DNA of 64,000 bases. Source: Paraphaeosphaeria minitans. Taxonomy: Eukaryota > Ascomycota > Dothideomycetes > Pleosporales > Didymosphaeriaceae. Position 1 is the stretch's first letter. Each line of letters opens with the position of its first letter. The DNA lies in NCBI GenBank assembly GCA_015832175.1, contig WJXW01000008.1, forward strand, positions 1,736,001 through 1,800,000, given 5' to 3'. The notes beneath the pieces are model-generated. The model worked only from the letters and a program-made list of their open reading frames with translations. It was not told the DNA's origin and made no database searches. The position numbers and the translations under genes were made by a program. This document shows positions 35,598 through 46,394 of the stretch, piece by piece.

Positions 35598-35776
35598 TGC
35601 GATGCTGTGCGGGTGCTATGTGCAACGGTGGGGGAGGGGCATATCTATAAATTTTAGCAGGGGTCCAATGCGCCTATCACGTTAGCGGCAAAGCCATCAC
35701 CCAAGTGGTATTCTTCCCGCATCGCTTGACTCGTGTTTCAAAACCCACAATTCGTCATCACCATTTGCCTCGATGC
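35598..35776. promoter_or_regulatory. Short bidirectional promoter, DUF89 and F-box-like genes
   Basis: Only 179 bp separate the two divergent ATGs. A TATAAATT-like sequence lies at 35646-35653. No other element is recognised. Confidence 0.6.
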
Positions 35777-36796
35777 ATGACTGTACAAGTATCGCTTCCA
35801 CTCGACGCCATGGAGTCGCTCAAACCGATGCATCTTCCGCTTGAGTTGGTACTCAATGTCATTACCTGTTCGCTGCCGAAGCCTAACGTCCTACTGCGGC
35901 CTGCACACCCCATCACCCAGCTTCTTCTGCAGTTTACATTGGTCTGCCATGAAACTCGGCGCGTGGCCAATCGCGCTCTTCGCGAACATTGCGTATACCT
36001 CTCTTCCCAACCACGCCTGTGCTCGTTGCTCTTGGCCATTGCCACCGCTAGGCCAGACCTGAGACAGATAACGGCCCTCGTTCTGGCACCTTTTGGTGGA
36101 TCCATCGACGACCAACCTACGGCCACATGGGTTCAAGAGTTGCTCCAACACACGTGCCCGACTCTCAAACGCCTCATAATCGACATCCCTTTGCGCAGCG
36201 TATACCCAGAACGAGATCGTCAAGGCGTTCGGAATATCTTGCGTGAGGGTTTTCAGAGGCTTGAGCATCTTGAGGAGTTTGTGAGCGTGCAGGACGAGCT
36301 TTTTCTTGACCTCTATTGGCATGGTGGCGAGCAAGCTTTTTGGACGAGATGGTCGAAGCTTCGACGACTCGCTCTTTACAACCCAGCAAGTCATCCATCG
36401 TTCTGGCGAGATGTCGCCAAGATGGAAAACCTGGAGACGATAATTATGACTCGCGCGGACGGACTGCGCGATTACGACATCAAATCCCAGTACTTCAGAC
36501 ACTGCAATAAGCCACTAAAGGTGCTTTTGATCAACATCGACAGCCAACAGATGCGCTATGGGAATTTTCGACGCGGCAATTGGGATGTCGCTGACCCGAA
36601 GAGAAACATGACTGTCATGACATACAGCATACCCTTGTTCATGGATGATGATCCCAACGAAGTCTGTCAAGATTATGTGCGGATTGGGGCCGAACATGGT
36701 ACGATTTGGGACTGGGAGGGAGAGATCATCCAACATCCTCCGAGGTTCGCGCAACCGTCACGACCTGCGGAACTCGTATCCTTCTTTGATCAATGA
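35777..36796 (+). CDS. F-box-like domain protein, function unknown
   Basis: An intronless frame encodes 339 residues from the ATG at 35777. A second ATG at 35810 (329 residues, starting MESLKP) is equally plausible and begins just before the domain. The N-terminal LPLELVLNVI segment, followed by a hydrophobic TLVCHETRRVANRALREH stretch, has the look of the degenerate F-box-like N-terminus common in filamentous ascomycetes. The rest is leucine-patterned (RLEHLEEF, LRRLALYN) but without clear LRRs. Such proteins are often substrate receptors of SCF ubiquitin ligases. The specific role is unknown. Confidence 0.7.
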   Translation: MTVQVSLPLDAMESLKPMHLPLELVLNVITCSLPKPNVLLRPAHPITQLLLQFTLVCHETRRVANRALREHCVYLSSQPRLCSLLLAIATARPDLRQITALVLAPFGGSIDDQPTATWVQELLQHTCPTLKRLIIDIPLRSVYPERDRQGVRNILREGFQRLEHLEEFVSVQDELFLDLYWHGGEQAFWTRWSKLRRLALYNPASHPSFWRDVAKMENLETIIMTRADGLRDYDIKSQYFRHCNKPLKVLLINIDSQQMRYGNFRRGNWDVADPKRNMTVMTYSIPLFMDDDPNEVCQDYVRIGAEHGTIWDWEGEIIQHPPRFAQPSRPAELVSFFDQ

Positions 36797-37337
36797 AAAC
36801 CCGGCCCTTGAACTTACAAACCATTTTCTGCTCTCACATTCTTCATAGTGCTCAAGGCAAATGCGCATAATCGCCTAGCCTAACCACTTTACTGTCTTCT
36901 TCCGTGGTGATAAGAGCAATAGAAGACGAGTAGTTCATTCTGCCAATCCATCGTCCCCCATTGACGACCGAGCGCTAAGGGTACACGAAAAGGGCTAATC
37001 TGGCAACCATTCACGACTGATCGCTAATTCATCGTCCGAGACGTCCTAAACTATGTGACCGATGTATCAATATCCAGCATGGCCCTCTTTACTTTCTTCA
37101 CGCGCTTTATACTAGACGCGCAATGTCTGCTATGGTATAAAACAGACACAAGAGGCTTCACATAGAGTGCGAGGAACTATTATAAAAGTACGCCTTTTAA
37201 TTATGGTCGCTTTTTCATTACGCTGCACAACTTATTTCTACAACTGCAACTTTACACTCCACTTCGTTCAATCACAGCAAATTGACCTTCCGCTATCACC
37301 AGCCCGGTAGTACATTCGAACACATTACAGCACCAAA
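36797..37337. other. Intergenic, AT-richer than neighbours
   Basis: The 3' flank of the F-box-like gene and the promoter of the small cysteine-rich gene. No other gene is seen. Confidence 0.6.
37181..37188 (+). promoter_or_regulatory. TATA box of small cysteine-rich gene
   Basis: TATAAAAG lies 157 bp upstream of the ATG at 37338 and is followed by a pyrimidine-rich leader with CACTTC and TCACAGC tracts. Confidence 0.5.
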
Positions 37338-37577
37338 ATGGAGATACGAAAGGCCTTAAAAATCATGCATAGCAAGCCTATGCAATGGCAATGCTGCAAA
37401 TGTACGTTAATTTGCTCCAGTTTCTATGTGTTACACTGACAAATCCATGCAGGCTTAAAGATAAATTCCGAAGGAGGCAACACCTGCCAAATCGGCTGGT
37501 GCCAACATATTAAAGGCACAGATACTCAGAGTAGTCCATGTACTTGTCAAGAAGCTGCTGCGGGTATATTTGGATAG
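37338..37577 (+). CDS. 62-residue cysteine-rich (zinc-binding-like) protein
   Basis: Two exons, 37338-37401 and 37453-37577, join in frame across a 51-nt intron (GTACGT donor, CTGAC branch, CAG acceptor) to give 62 residues. The cysteines and histidine are ordered W17-x-C19-C20-x-C22, then C33, C38-x-H40, then C51-x-C53. This resembles the small W-x-C-C-x-C...N...C...C-x-H...C-x-C proteins seen in filamentous fungi, which look like compact zinc-binding folds. There is no signal peptide, so it is likely intracellular. A TATA box is present upstream. Coding status rests on the intron, the cysteine pattern and the frame, since the gene is too short for composition to help. Function unknown. Confidence 0.7.
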
Positions 37578-37921
37578 TATCGTTGGCCACTACCGCGAAG
37601 TTGCAGTTTTACTTCGTAGGTGCCAGCTTGTAATCCGACAAGTGCTTCACCTCAACACGTAGCCTTATTCAAATTCATTCGAATACTCTGTAGGACACTG
37701 AAAAACCCTCGTGTGAGAATCTTACAAAGGTGTGAAGTGTAGACATTCACTGCACTGGAAACACATAGCGGACCACGAGCCGGTGTCCTGAGTCATGTTC
37801 CCCCCACCACCCCCCGCCACATGAATCATGTCTCCACTCTCATCGCGCCCTACGTGCGTCAAATTGTATCCTATTTCAGAGCGTACGCAAATCTATCAAG
37901 TGCCACATTCCATCCTACAGT
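37578..37921. other. Intergenic, tandem (+) genes
   Basis: Upstream region of the GNAT gene, with a C-rich CCCCCCACCACCCCCC run near 37800-37815. No gene is seen. Confidence 0.6.
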
Positions 37922-38818
37922 ATGGCTTACGGAAAAGTACGCGGCATTTCGAAGCCGCTCGGTGACGTTCCGGCGCGCATCTACCCCATTGAGTCGAATG
38001 CCTCAGAATCGCGCGCCGCCATCCTCACTGTTCCTGTCGATTTCAACACGGGAGACGAGCTTGACGCCAAGCTGGTGAAGGCACTGCACCATGATTTTAA
38101 CGAGTATGTCCCAGCAGATTTCTCAATTATGAAACAGTCTAATTAATCTGAATACAGGGCTATCGACGAAGGTCGAACCTACCCCCAAGAGGACGTTATG
38201 GATGTCGAAGCATACCAGAACTACTTCATGTCGTACGACCTCATATTGGGTCTCATCCTTACAAAGGAGCAGCTCGAAAGCCTGCACTCTACTTCTGATT
38301 TACCAGCACTCGGTGTTCCCTTGACAGCATCACAACTCTCAAGCGTCAATGTCGGATCCTCGAAAATTCGCGCGCTGTCACAGTCATCAGCAGTAGCAAG
38401 CATTGATCTTCCAAACTCAGGTGACACATACGCTTTTGTCTACTATATCAAGCCGAACTATCCCGGACGCTCTTCGCACTTGTGCAATGGTGGGTTTATG
38501 GTCCCTTCTCCGACGCGTGGTCTCGGGCTAGGCCGTATCGCAGCACGCTCCTTCTGCTTCTACGGGCCGGCTGTCGGTTACCGTGGAAGCGTCTTCAACT
38601 TGGTCTATGCGAGCAATGAGGCAAGTGTCAGGCTGTGGACGAAGTTGGGCTTCACGAATGTTGGGCGGATCCCGGAGGCCGGGCGGTTGAAGAAGGTGGA
38701 CGGGGATGGAGAGGAATATGTAGACGCGTGGGTTGTGCATGGCGATTTTAGAAAGATAGGATACCGGGATAATGAGGACCAGGGAGGAGTCGGTTTGGTC
38801 ACACCAGTATCGTCATAG
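37922..38818 (+). CDS. GNAT-family N-acetyltransferase
   Basis: Exons are 37922-38103 and 38158-38818, giving 280 residues. The 54-nt intron has GTATGT, a CTAAT branch and CAG. The C-terminal half carries the GNAT fold: beta strand CNGGFMV, the acetyl-CoA pyrophosphate-binding loop TRGLGLGRIA (R/Q-x-x-G-x-G/A pattern), then VYASNEASVRLWTKLGF, the usual N-x-x-x-x-x-L-x-x-x-x-GF ending. The N-terminal half contains IEGRTYP-like and DLILGLI-like stretches seen in fungal Spt10-like or related acetyltransferases. Substrate is unknown (histone, protein or small molecule). Confidence 0.85.
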
Positions 38819-38996
38819 GTGATGAATCACGCTTGGGACTTCACGTTCAAGCCTCGGACCAAATGTATGGAACGATTTACAAACTGAGAAATATGCTCTT
38901 CAGGATCAGCCTGAGTAGGTGTGCTAGTTGACTATAAAACAGCCATAGCGTTGGGCGGGGATGCTATACCCCCAATCTTGTTCACAGGCTGAATCG

Positions 38997-40153
38997 TCAT
39001 GAGAATGTAGATCGATGCAATGCATGCAAAGCAGGGGCAAGTTTCTCAAGATCAAGAAATTCCACAATGCTTTGGCCCCAACCTGTAGCAGTTAGCATCG
39101 CAGGCTTCTTTTGTTGCTCAAGTGGACTCACCAGAGATTAGAAGCTGGTGGAGGCTCATGCCTTCGTGGCCTCCAATGACGTGTCCAAATGGGGTTGATT
39201 CAAACGCAGGGTTATCGCCTCCTACCATAGCCAACCTTTTGTTCCAGAGCCACTCAGCAGATTCATCGTCGGCTTTCATACCGACCCACTCGTCAGGTCC
39301 GCGGACAATAATCGCCTTTTCGGTCTCGTTGAGCTTGCCGAAAGCCTCGATCCAACCGAACCGAACAACAAAGATATCACCAGGTCGTGACCAATTGCTA
39401 GGTAGCCCCTGCCATCCAGCAACCTTCTCTAGATCCGATGCCGGGACGGACCATCCCTGTCAATTTTAGCGTTCATCCTGGCATTGTACACATACCCATT
39501 GTTCCTACCGAAAGAGCGTCATAGGTTTTGTTTTGACTATCCATCCACGCCTTATAATCGAGCAATACGCCTCTCGCCACAATACCTTTATCGGCAGCTT
39601 GCTGAATGCCCAACACGCTCGTGTAATCATGTCCAAAAACATGCTCACAGTCTGGGATAAGGTCGTTGTAGTATCGGTACGTGCTCGTGTTTCCATCAAT
39701 TGAGTAGGCAAAATGTCGCAGCCCATCAATCTGAGTGCTCATCTGCGTGTTGAATGTGATCACGTCGTCAGTGTAGCCATCGCCTGGCTGAAAGAGATGC
39801 ACGAGCGGCTTGCGCTCGATATTTGCGGGCTGCGGGAAGAAAGATAACTCGAGGTTGAGATTGAAGGCTTGGCCGGTTTGGATCTCTTCTGCGCTCTTCT
39901 TGCGTGTGGCATTGGTGATATGGTTCAGAGACCCGTGTACGTCGTCATTGCCCTATCTATGTCAGTTTCTAGAGCTAAGAGATGTATGCACAGGCCCTGG
40001 AGCAAGGAAGTGGCTTACCCAAACTCCCCACGCGGCCTTGGATGGGTAGGAAGCGTTCAGAGGAAGGTCGGCGTATGAAGGCCAATTGGCATAAGGGTCG
40101 CCCTGGGCTGTCGCCAGAACGGCATAGAATGCCGTGAACGAGAGTAGCAGCAT
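38997..40153 (-). CDS. Secreted putative cyclase (kynurenine-formamidase-like fold)
   Basis: Exons are 40153-40019, 39952-39509, 39456-39132 and 39082-38997, giving 329 residues. Introns of 66, 52 and 49 nt all have good branch points. Residues 1-17 form a signal peptide ending ATAQG, so the enzyme is probably secreted or vacuolar. The family is the putative cyclase superfamily (PF04199), metal-dependent hydrolases related to bacterial kynurenine formamidase. The TQIDGLRHFAY segment corresponds to the family's metal-binding H-x-G-T-H-x-D region, and GGHEGMSLHQ lies near the C-terminus. Fungal members are common, with unknown substrates. Confidence 0.85.
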
Positions 40154-41824
40154 TATCGACGGCTGCCTTCAGAAGAAGAAATCGTGAACGGATCCAGATA
40201 GGAAGCTTTTACTGCATAATTTATATATCTATGTACGCTAGAATTAGCGTGCACAGGCTTTTGTGTACCATGGATAAAGTTTTGTGGTGAGCCAAGAAGC
40301 AAAGCCAATGCTCGTGGAATATGCCAAAATAACTTGAAATGAGAGAAGGCCAAGGTATTGTAAACGATGCGGGGTTGCCAGCCACTGTGGGGAACGTTGG
40401 AGAGGAGTGGAAGTAGTCTTTCCTATCCCGAGGAGAAGTACACCCGGCACTAGCGACGTCATGGCACCAGCGTGGTTATCCTCGTTCAACATAGGTAGTT
40501 CAATATTTACATAGCCCCTGTTATTCCAAAAAGCAACCCAAACATTAACAATCGTTCTGTCATCAAGATGAAATGGGCCTCCTGGTGACGCCAGACTTAT
40601 ATGAGTCACAATGGCCTAAAGTCAGCTCAAGACCCTCATTCACGTTGGAACGGCTGGGCCTGGTTACTATTCAGACATTTCAGATAGCCTTGCAAGAGGC
40701 GCTCAGTATTCTTGCAAGCAAGATTCTAGATGATAGCCACGAAGGAAGTGTGGACAGCGACGCTAGCAACTTCAACTTCTTGGGTGTATTGTATGGTCTT
40801 GATAGATCCAGTAGATATATCAACACCCCATCGTTGAGTACACAAGATAACAGTTTCAACTGTCATGACTACCCCAATGATCCTGACCCGACTGAAGAAC
40901 GTGATCACACGTCAGCGTCTTGAATCCTTCCGAAAGTGTCGGTGGTCGGATTTGAACATCACCGCGACAGTATAGGCATTCTGTGGTTGAAGTTGCGACT
41001 CAGCCATTAGAATGATAAGCACCCAACGAAGCCAGGTGCTGAAGTGTATGCATTGTTGCCAAAGGGACGAGAAAACATCTTGATCAACGTAATCAAGATG
41101 AGGTTAACGAACACCAAGAAGCAAGAACCGGCATGGAAAGGGATCCTATTCATTAGCCCACGCGAGTAGATCAAAGATCAGAAGGAATAACTACTCAACA
41201 AAAGAGGATCAAGGATAAGAGGAAGCTTGAGCGCGAACGGACGTTCGTTGCGGAAGCGATACCCAAGGTTCTTGTAGATCCAGTCGAGTTAAAGGCACCG
41301 ATCATGTGCTCCGAAATTCAATACAGCGAGACTTGTATGGGCTACCTATCTTAGAAAAGTCTGCGAGATCCGGGAAGAGAAATCACCGGATATTGAGAAC
41401 GAGGAGTTTCGGCCAGTTCTCGTCAGGGCTCAGAGCAGACACAAAAAAACAAGACCACGACGACGGCAGTGCACGTATTCCTAATTTGGTCATCAAATGT
41501 GACGCTGGGAATAGCACAGACAGTGATACACGGAGCAGATGCAATACTAGCGTGAGAGTTATGCCGATAACGACGTCGACGTATATCGCTGATCTAATCT
41601 CTAGCACCGAGCCTAGTGTTCCGCGAACTAAGATTTGGCGAAGATACGGTATGCAAAACGCTACTTGGTCCCTATACTAGTACAAATTCATAAACGTATA
41701 GCAGTACGTGCTACCACAGAATAAGATGCGCCAAAAATACAGCTTTATGTTATGACAGGTCAATGGGACTGCAAAAACGTAAAAAAGATGTTTCCCGAAA
41801 GACCGCTCTAGGAACGGACGATAA
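40154..41824. other. Intergenic, 1.7 kb, possible decayed coding fragments
   Basis: No intact gene. Around 41155-41480 (+) short peptide-like segments occur in different frames separated by stops (for example a stretch rich in Lys, Arg and Glu). They could be remnants of a gene or element, but I cannot name one. The cyclase promoter lies at the left. Confidence 0.5.
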
Positions 41825-41923
41825 TGATGAGAGTGGGACTCGAACCCACGCCACTTTCGTGACCAGGAAATAGTGTTAAGATGAACCTTAACCTGGCGCC
41901 ATAACCAACTCGGCCATCTCACC
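41825..41923 (-). tRNA. tRNA-Leu(AAG) with 17-nt intron
   Basis: The 5' end is at 41923. The acceptor stem GGTGAGA pairs with TCTCATC (one G-T pair) and is followed by discriminator A. The D-arm GCCGAG, the CCAGG/CCTGG anticodon stem, a long variable arm (class II) and a GTGGG-TTCGAGT-CCCAC T-arm are all present. The anticodon loop is T-T-A-A-G-G-T with anticodon AAG (wobble A to inosine, reading CUU/CUC). The intron 41885-41869 sits one base after the anticodon as in other eukaryotic nuclear tRNAs. It contains CTTAA, which can pair with the anticodon region. Confidence 0.93.
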
Positions 41924-42963
41924 GTGCATGATCTGGATCATGTGATTGATGTTGAAATGTCTAACATTTCAATACATATACTTACAACTCATAGCAGCGA
42001 AGCATGAGCTCTTGACATCCATTGGGCCTTGGAGGACATGAATTTTACACGACAACGATTTTGGATAGATGCTTAGCCCTGTTTTGAACTAGCTTGCTAA
42101 AAATCGCGCATGCCATCTGGCGCCATACCTATCGTGTATAGCGGATTCATTCATTCACTCTAAACTATGCTCATGTCCTTCACAGCACATTACAAGGTGT
42201 CAAGTATGCGTTGATACAGCTTTCTCGGGTGCTTAACCCCTGGTCCTGCTTCGTCAACATAAATTAGGGCATGCCATATTAGTGCGAGAATTTCTCGCCC
42301 ATTGAGTCTTGGCTATGTAATTGTGCCTGGACATCTAAACATCTAGGGGCTTGGCACACCTGGAGTGTCTAAACGTACTTTACCGAATAAAATGAAAGGT
42401 TGCCCGGGCATCTCGTTTGCGCATGCCGAGTGACTGGTGATCAAAACACTCAACATTAGCGAGGTACGCGCCGGCAGGTCAGAGCCCATGACGATATCAC
42501 TTGTGCTTGCTACCGCTGCCAAGCCTAAAGTGCCAGGATCTTGGATATCCGATATTTGCATGACGATGGACGTATGCGATTGGTACGCTGGGGGCTAGCG
42601 TAGGATACAAGCTCCAACAAGCCTTTCAATCAGGGAAACAAGCTTTTATCAACCAATTGACGAACCATTACAAGCCACAGATGCCCGACCCTTCCCGGGC
42701 CCCCTGTCGACCGACGTCACCAGCCACGCGCTCTAACCAAGGACGGGTTCCAAAAGACCTGTGGCGGATGCCACGGCACCTTCTCCGCGTTCCGTCATCC
42801 AGCCTTGATGTCTGGTTTTCAGAGTGGGACGCGCAAGTCGCTATGATGTATAATAAACCATCTCGTCCGGAGCCACCCCTCCTCACCAGATACGCGCATA
42901 TTCCTTGGCTGTGTCGTGTTTACCCCAATCTTACCTCTGTTTTCTTGGTCATCGCCAGTCGCA
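41924..42963. other. Intergenic upstream of the PLD-like gene
   Basis: About 1 kb holding the 5' flank of the tRNA and the promoter of the PLD-like gene. No gene is seen. Confidence 0.6.
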
Positions 42964-44892
42964 ATGGCTACGCATATCACAGATAAGATACTCGCATTCT
43001 GCAGAGAGCCTAAAAGCGTAAGCAGTGAATACGCAAAGGATCCCACGAAACCTCCAGGCCACTATGCGGATCAGTTATACGGGAAAGAGCACACTGCCGT
43101 CACTGAGCAACAACCACCTCACCTAAGGACGCCGCCGAGCAAGGAAGAGATTCTGCGTGCGCGGCAATGTGGTAATTGGGGCGATTCCGAACCCAGCCAG
43201 CTATTTCTTCAATGCTACCATGATGCGCTCTGCTCGCTCGAACACGATCCACTCGCAGGCGTGATCAGCCCAAGCTTGATGGGAAGCAACGGTGTCCTAC
43301 CGGTCACGATAATCGCCCCATTACCGGACATTTGCCGACATATGTCCAATGTTATCGCGCGTGCCGAACATGAAGTATTCCTCGCGACCAACTACTGGAT
43401 CACGTCAGATGCGTCGCGACTCATTACCGACTCGCTTCTGGAGCTTTCCAAAAGAGCCGGATCCAGAGGGCAGAAGATTGTGGTTAAAATTATGTACGAC
43501 CGTGGTAATATCAAGCAAGTGAAGGAGAATCACCAACCAGTCTCAGTTGAAGAGTACACCGGCAAGGCGATCAAGCTACCTCATCCTTCCGAAATTCCGA
43601 ATCTCGACATGCAGGTCCAAAACTACCATCGTCCAGCACTCGGTACCTTCCATTCGAAGTTCATGATCGTGGACCGGAAAATTGCCATCGTCCAGAGTAA
43701 CAACATTCAAGACAATGACAATCTGGAGATGATGACGCATTTGGAAGGTCCCATCGTGGATTCATTATACGATACAGCATTATTGGCCTGGCATACGATT
43801 ATGACACCACCACTTCCTCAGTTGCACTCGCCTGCACTGGCTGGGAGGGTGACCTCGTTCGATGACCCAACCTTCCAATCCATGTTCGATGGTGCGGAGA
43901 ATGTTCCGGGCCAGCGTGGGGAGCTTCTACCTCTGCACGCACCAGGTAGTCCTCATTATGACCCAGATGTAGCATCTGAAGTTCGGAGAATGCAGGATGT
44001 GCTGGCGCCCTTGCCAGGAGAAACGCGCGTGGAGGCCATTACACGCCATCTCAATATCGCTACTAAACTCTCACAACATGGCGCCCTTCCTGAGAATGCC
44101 CTCGATGAAGGCATGACACCGATGATACCACACAGACCTCACGCACCCTTCCCCATCGCTCTTGTCAACCGGAGACCCTGGGGTGCGCTCAACCACAAAG
44201 GCGTCAATGTCCCTCAAAATGAAGCTTGGTTATCCGCGATACGCAATGCCACATCATCAGTATTCATACAGACTCCCAACCTTAATGCTTCCCCTCTCAT
44301 ACCAACTCTAAAGGAGGCTTTGGAGCGGGGAGTTGACATCACGTATTATGTATGCTTGGGCTACAATGATGCAGGCGAATTGCTGCCTTTCCAAGGTGGG
44401 GTTAACGAGATGGTTGCTGATCAACTCTACGAAAGCCTCGACAAGGCATCCAAGCAACGTTTGCACGTGCACTACTATGTGGCCAAAGATCAAATGGCAC
44501 CAATACACAATGGCTTCAAGAAAAGAAGCTGCCACATAAAGCTCCTGATTGCGGACGGCCATGTGGGCATCCAAGGAAACGGAAACCAGGACACGCAGTC
44601 ATGGTTTCACTCAATGGAAGTGAATATCATGATTGACTCAGAACAGATCTGCGGCGAGTGGAGGGCTGCGATAGAACGAAACCAGAGTACGTTTACCCAT
44701 CTTTGTGAGACAGCTTGGACTGACGATGAAGACACGCATCAATACGGAGAAGCGTCACAGGTTGATGGCATATGGCGAGACGAAAGAGGCAATGAAGCTG
44801 AGGGCGCAGTTGGGAAAGACCCAGGGAAATTCGCTTGGGCAAAGGGCGTAGTTGGGGCTGTACAAAGGGTTCGTGGCGCCGGCGGATTCTAG
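42964..44892 (+). CDS. Phospholipase D-like protein with two HKD motifs
   Basis: An intronless frame from the ATG at 42964 gives 642 residues. The frame is open 16 codons further 5' but without an ATG. Two HxK(x)4D motifs are present: H230-S-K-F-M-I-V-D237, and H524-I-K-L-L-I-A-D531. They are followed by SNNIQD and GNGNQD, in place of the usual GSxxN. This places it in the PLD superfamily (phospholipase D, cardiolipin-synthase-like or nuclease). It lacks PX, PH or C2 domains and any signal peptide, so it resembles short bacterial-type members more than canonical fungal PLD1. Substrate is not decided by the sequence. Lack of introns contrasts with most neighbours. Confidence 0.88.
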   Translation: MATHITDKILAFCREPKSVSSEYAKDPTKPPGHYADQLYGKEHTAVTEQQPPHLRTPPSKEEILRARQCGNWGDSEPSQLFLQCYHDALCSLEHDPLAGVISPSLMGSNGVLPVTIIAPLPDICRHMSNVIARAEHEVFLATNYWITSDASRLITDSLLELSKRAGSRGQKIVVKIMYDRGNIKQVKENHQPVSVEEYTGKAIKLPHPSEIPNLDMQVQNYHRPALGTFHSKFMIVDRKIAIVQSNNIQDNDNLEMMTHLEGPIVDSLYDTALLAWHTIMTPPLPQLHSPALAGRVTSFDDPTFQSMFDGAENVPGQRGELLPLHAPGSPHYDPDVASEVRRMQDVLAPLPGETRVEAITRHLNIATKLSQHGALPENALDEGMTPMIPHRPHAPFPIALVNRRPWGALNHKGVNVPQNEAWLSAIRNATSSVFIQTPNLNASPLIPTLKEALERGVDITYYVCLGYNDAGELLPFQGGVNEMVADQLYESLDKASKQRLHVHYYVAKDQMAPIHNGFKKRSCHIKLLIADGHVGIQGNGNQDTQSWFHSMEVNIMIDSEQICGEWRAAIERNQSTFTHLCETAWTDDEDTHQYGEASQVDGIWRDERGNEAEGAVGKDPGKFAWAKGVVGAVQRVRGAGGF

Positions 44893-45142
44893 AAGCAGGC
44901 AAACGGTACTAAAATTTCGAATCGTATGTCTCGACGATGGCGTTATCTTCCGCGCTGTTTTATGTTGTCTCATTTCCGCTCTTTCCTTTCGTGAACGCGC
45001 GGAGCAACCGACAAACGGAATCAACACAACACGACGCTCGACCCCATGCCCCGCCGAACTTCATCATAAACGTTTGACGCTTTCACACCGTACGAGTCGT
45101 TTGCCCCTTCGTCGTTGTTTCTGCGCGTTGCGCTTCGGAACA

Positions 45143-46394
45143 ATGCCTGAGCTGTATTCTGATCACTTCTTAGCGACCGTCACGCGAGAAGTCGCCGCCA
45201 CTGCCTTCGAGCAAACAGAGGAAGCAGCTCTGAGCCCGCCCCTCAAGCAGCAATTTCGCGCTGCGTTCAGCAATGAAGCTCATAAGCTCGCCGCACTTGT
45301 CACATTATTTGAGAAGCTCAAGGTCGAACAACCTGACCGGAGCACCTCGAGCCTGGCAGTCTCCGGAACGTTAGACAGGTACCTTCTGGATCCGCACAAG
45401 AAGAATCTTGCAATCGGTACGTAATCGCGCTCCACGTCTAGGTTTGGAGAGACGCTGCAAATACAACGAACCTTGAATATTTGACTGACCCGACCGGTTC
45501 TTGCAGCTATTTTCTACGGAGTCCTGGGAGGAAACAATGTGTTTGTCTTCCTGCATGTCGACAGCGGAACGTTTCCATTCAAGCTCACCTACCACTCTTT
45601 CCACCCGAAGACTAACGCACACGTTTCGGAACACATGGGACGTTATGTGTGGGACAACATGAAGAAGGAACAGCGTGCTGAAGCGTTCGTACCCGTCACC
45701 AACGAGCTTCAATTGGAGGCACTCACGTTGTACTTCTTTTCTTGCTTTGAGACACTCCCTAATGCTCACCCAGATTTGGTGCGGCTCGTTCCAGCCTTGT
45801 CGAGCGTCTGCGACTCTGTAATGGTATGTCGACGCAAGCTGATGCAATACGATTCTCTAATCATATTGCATAGGACCCCGAGTACATCTCTAAGGACCCC
45901 AGAGTTCGAGCCTTTCGGCAGGCTTGGAATCGACACAAGGTCTTCCTGGGCTCTCATCAGGCCGAGATCAATACAATCGAGGCCATGGAAGCTGAGCTGC
46001 TTAGATTGAAGAATATTGTCTTTCCCTCAGCGGTGATGAATGCACACCACAGGAGTCAAGAGGAAGCACATGCTCTCAAAAATCGCCGTTCTGACGCACG
46101 CAACCAAATGCGCATCCTCAAGAAGAAAATTCTCCCTTTGGAACAGCGGGCTGCAGGTCTGGTCCGAAAGTTCAACGTGGCACATCAAGAGATGAATGAG
46201 GCGTGGGATAAATTGACTCCAGCCGAAAAGAACGCTGTGCACCTACAGTATCCAAGGCTGGAGCGAGATGTTGACGTTGTCGCCTTTGGAACGGAGTGGG
46301 AATGTGTGTACAGGTATGACATACACTGAGTTACCTGTCAAAGATATTACTAACAGTTCTCAGCAAGGGAGGGGAGTATGAGCTAGTCTATTGA
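45143..46394 (+). CDS. Unrecognised four-exon protein
   Basis: Exons are 45143-45416, 45507-45823, 45874-46313 and 46364-46394, giving 353 residues. The introns are 90, 50, 50 and 50 nt wide at most, with good splice signals, and all joins keep frame. I do not recognise the family. Residues 90-200 contain a compact, aromatic-rich region (HVDSGTFPFKLTYHSF). About 240-320 is charged and helical, with KNRRSDARNQMRILKKKI, and likely forms a coiled coil. No signal peptide or membrane helix is present. The neighbouring gene also ends in a coiled coil, but the two are not obviously homologous. Confidence 0.7.

Noticed and set aside
41306..41680. 124-codon frame on +
   Set aside because: No domain, and other frames of the same stretch look equally peptide-like, as in decayed sequence.
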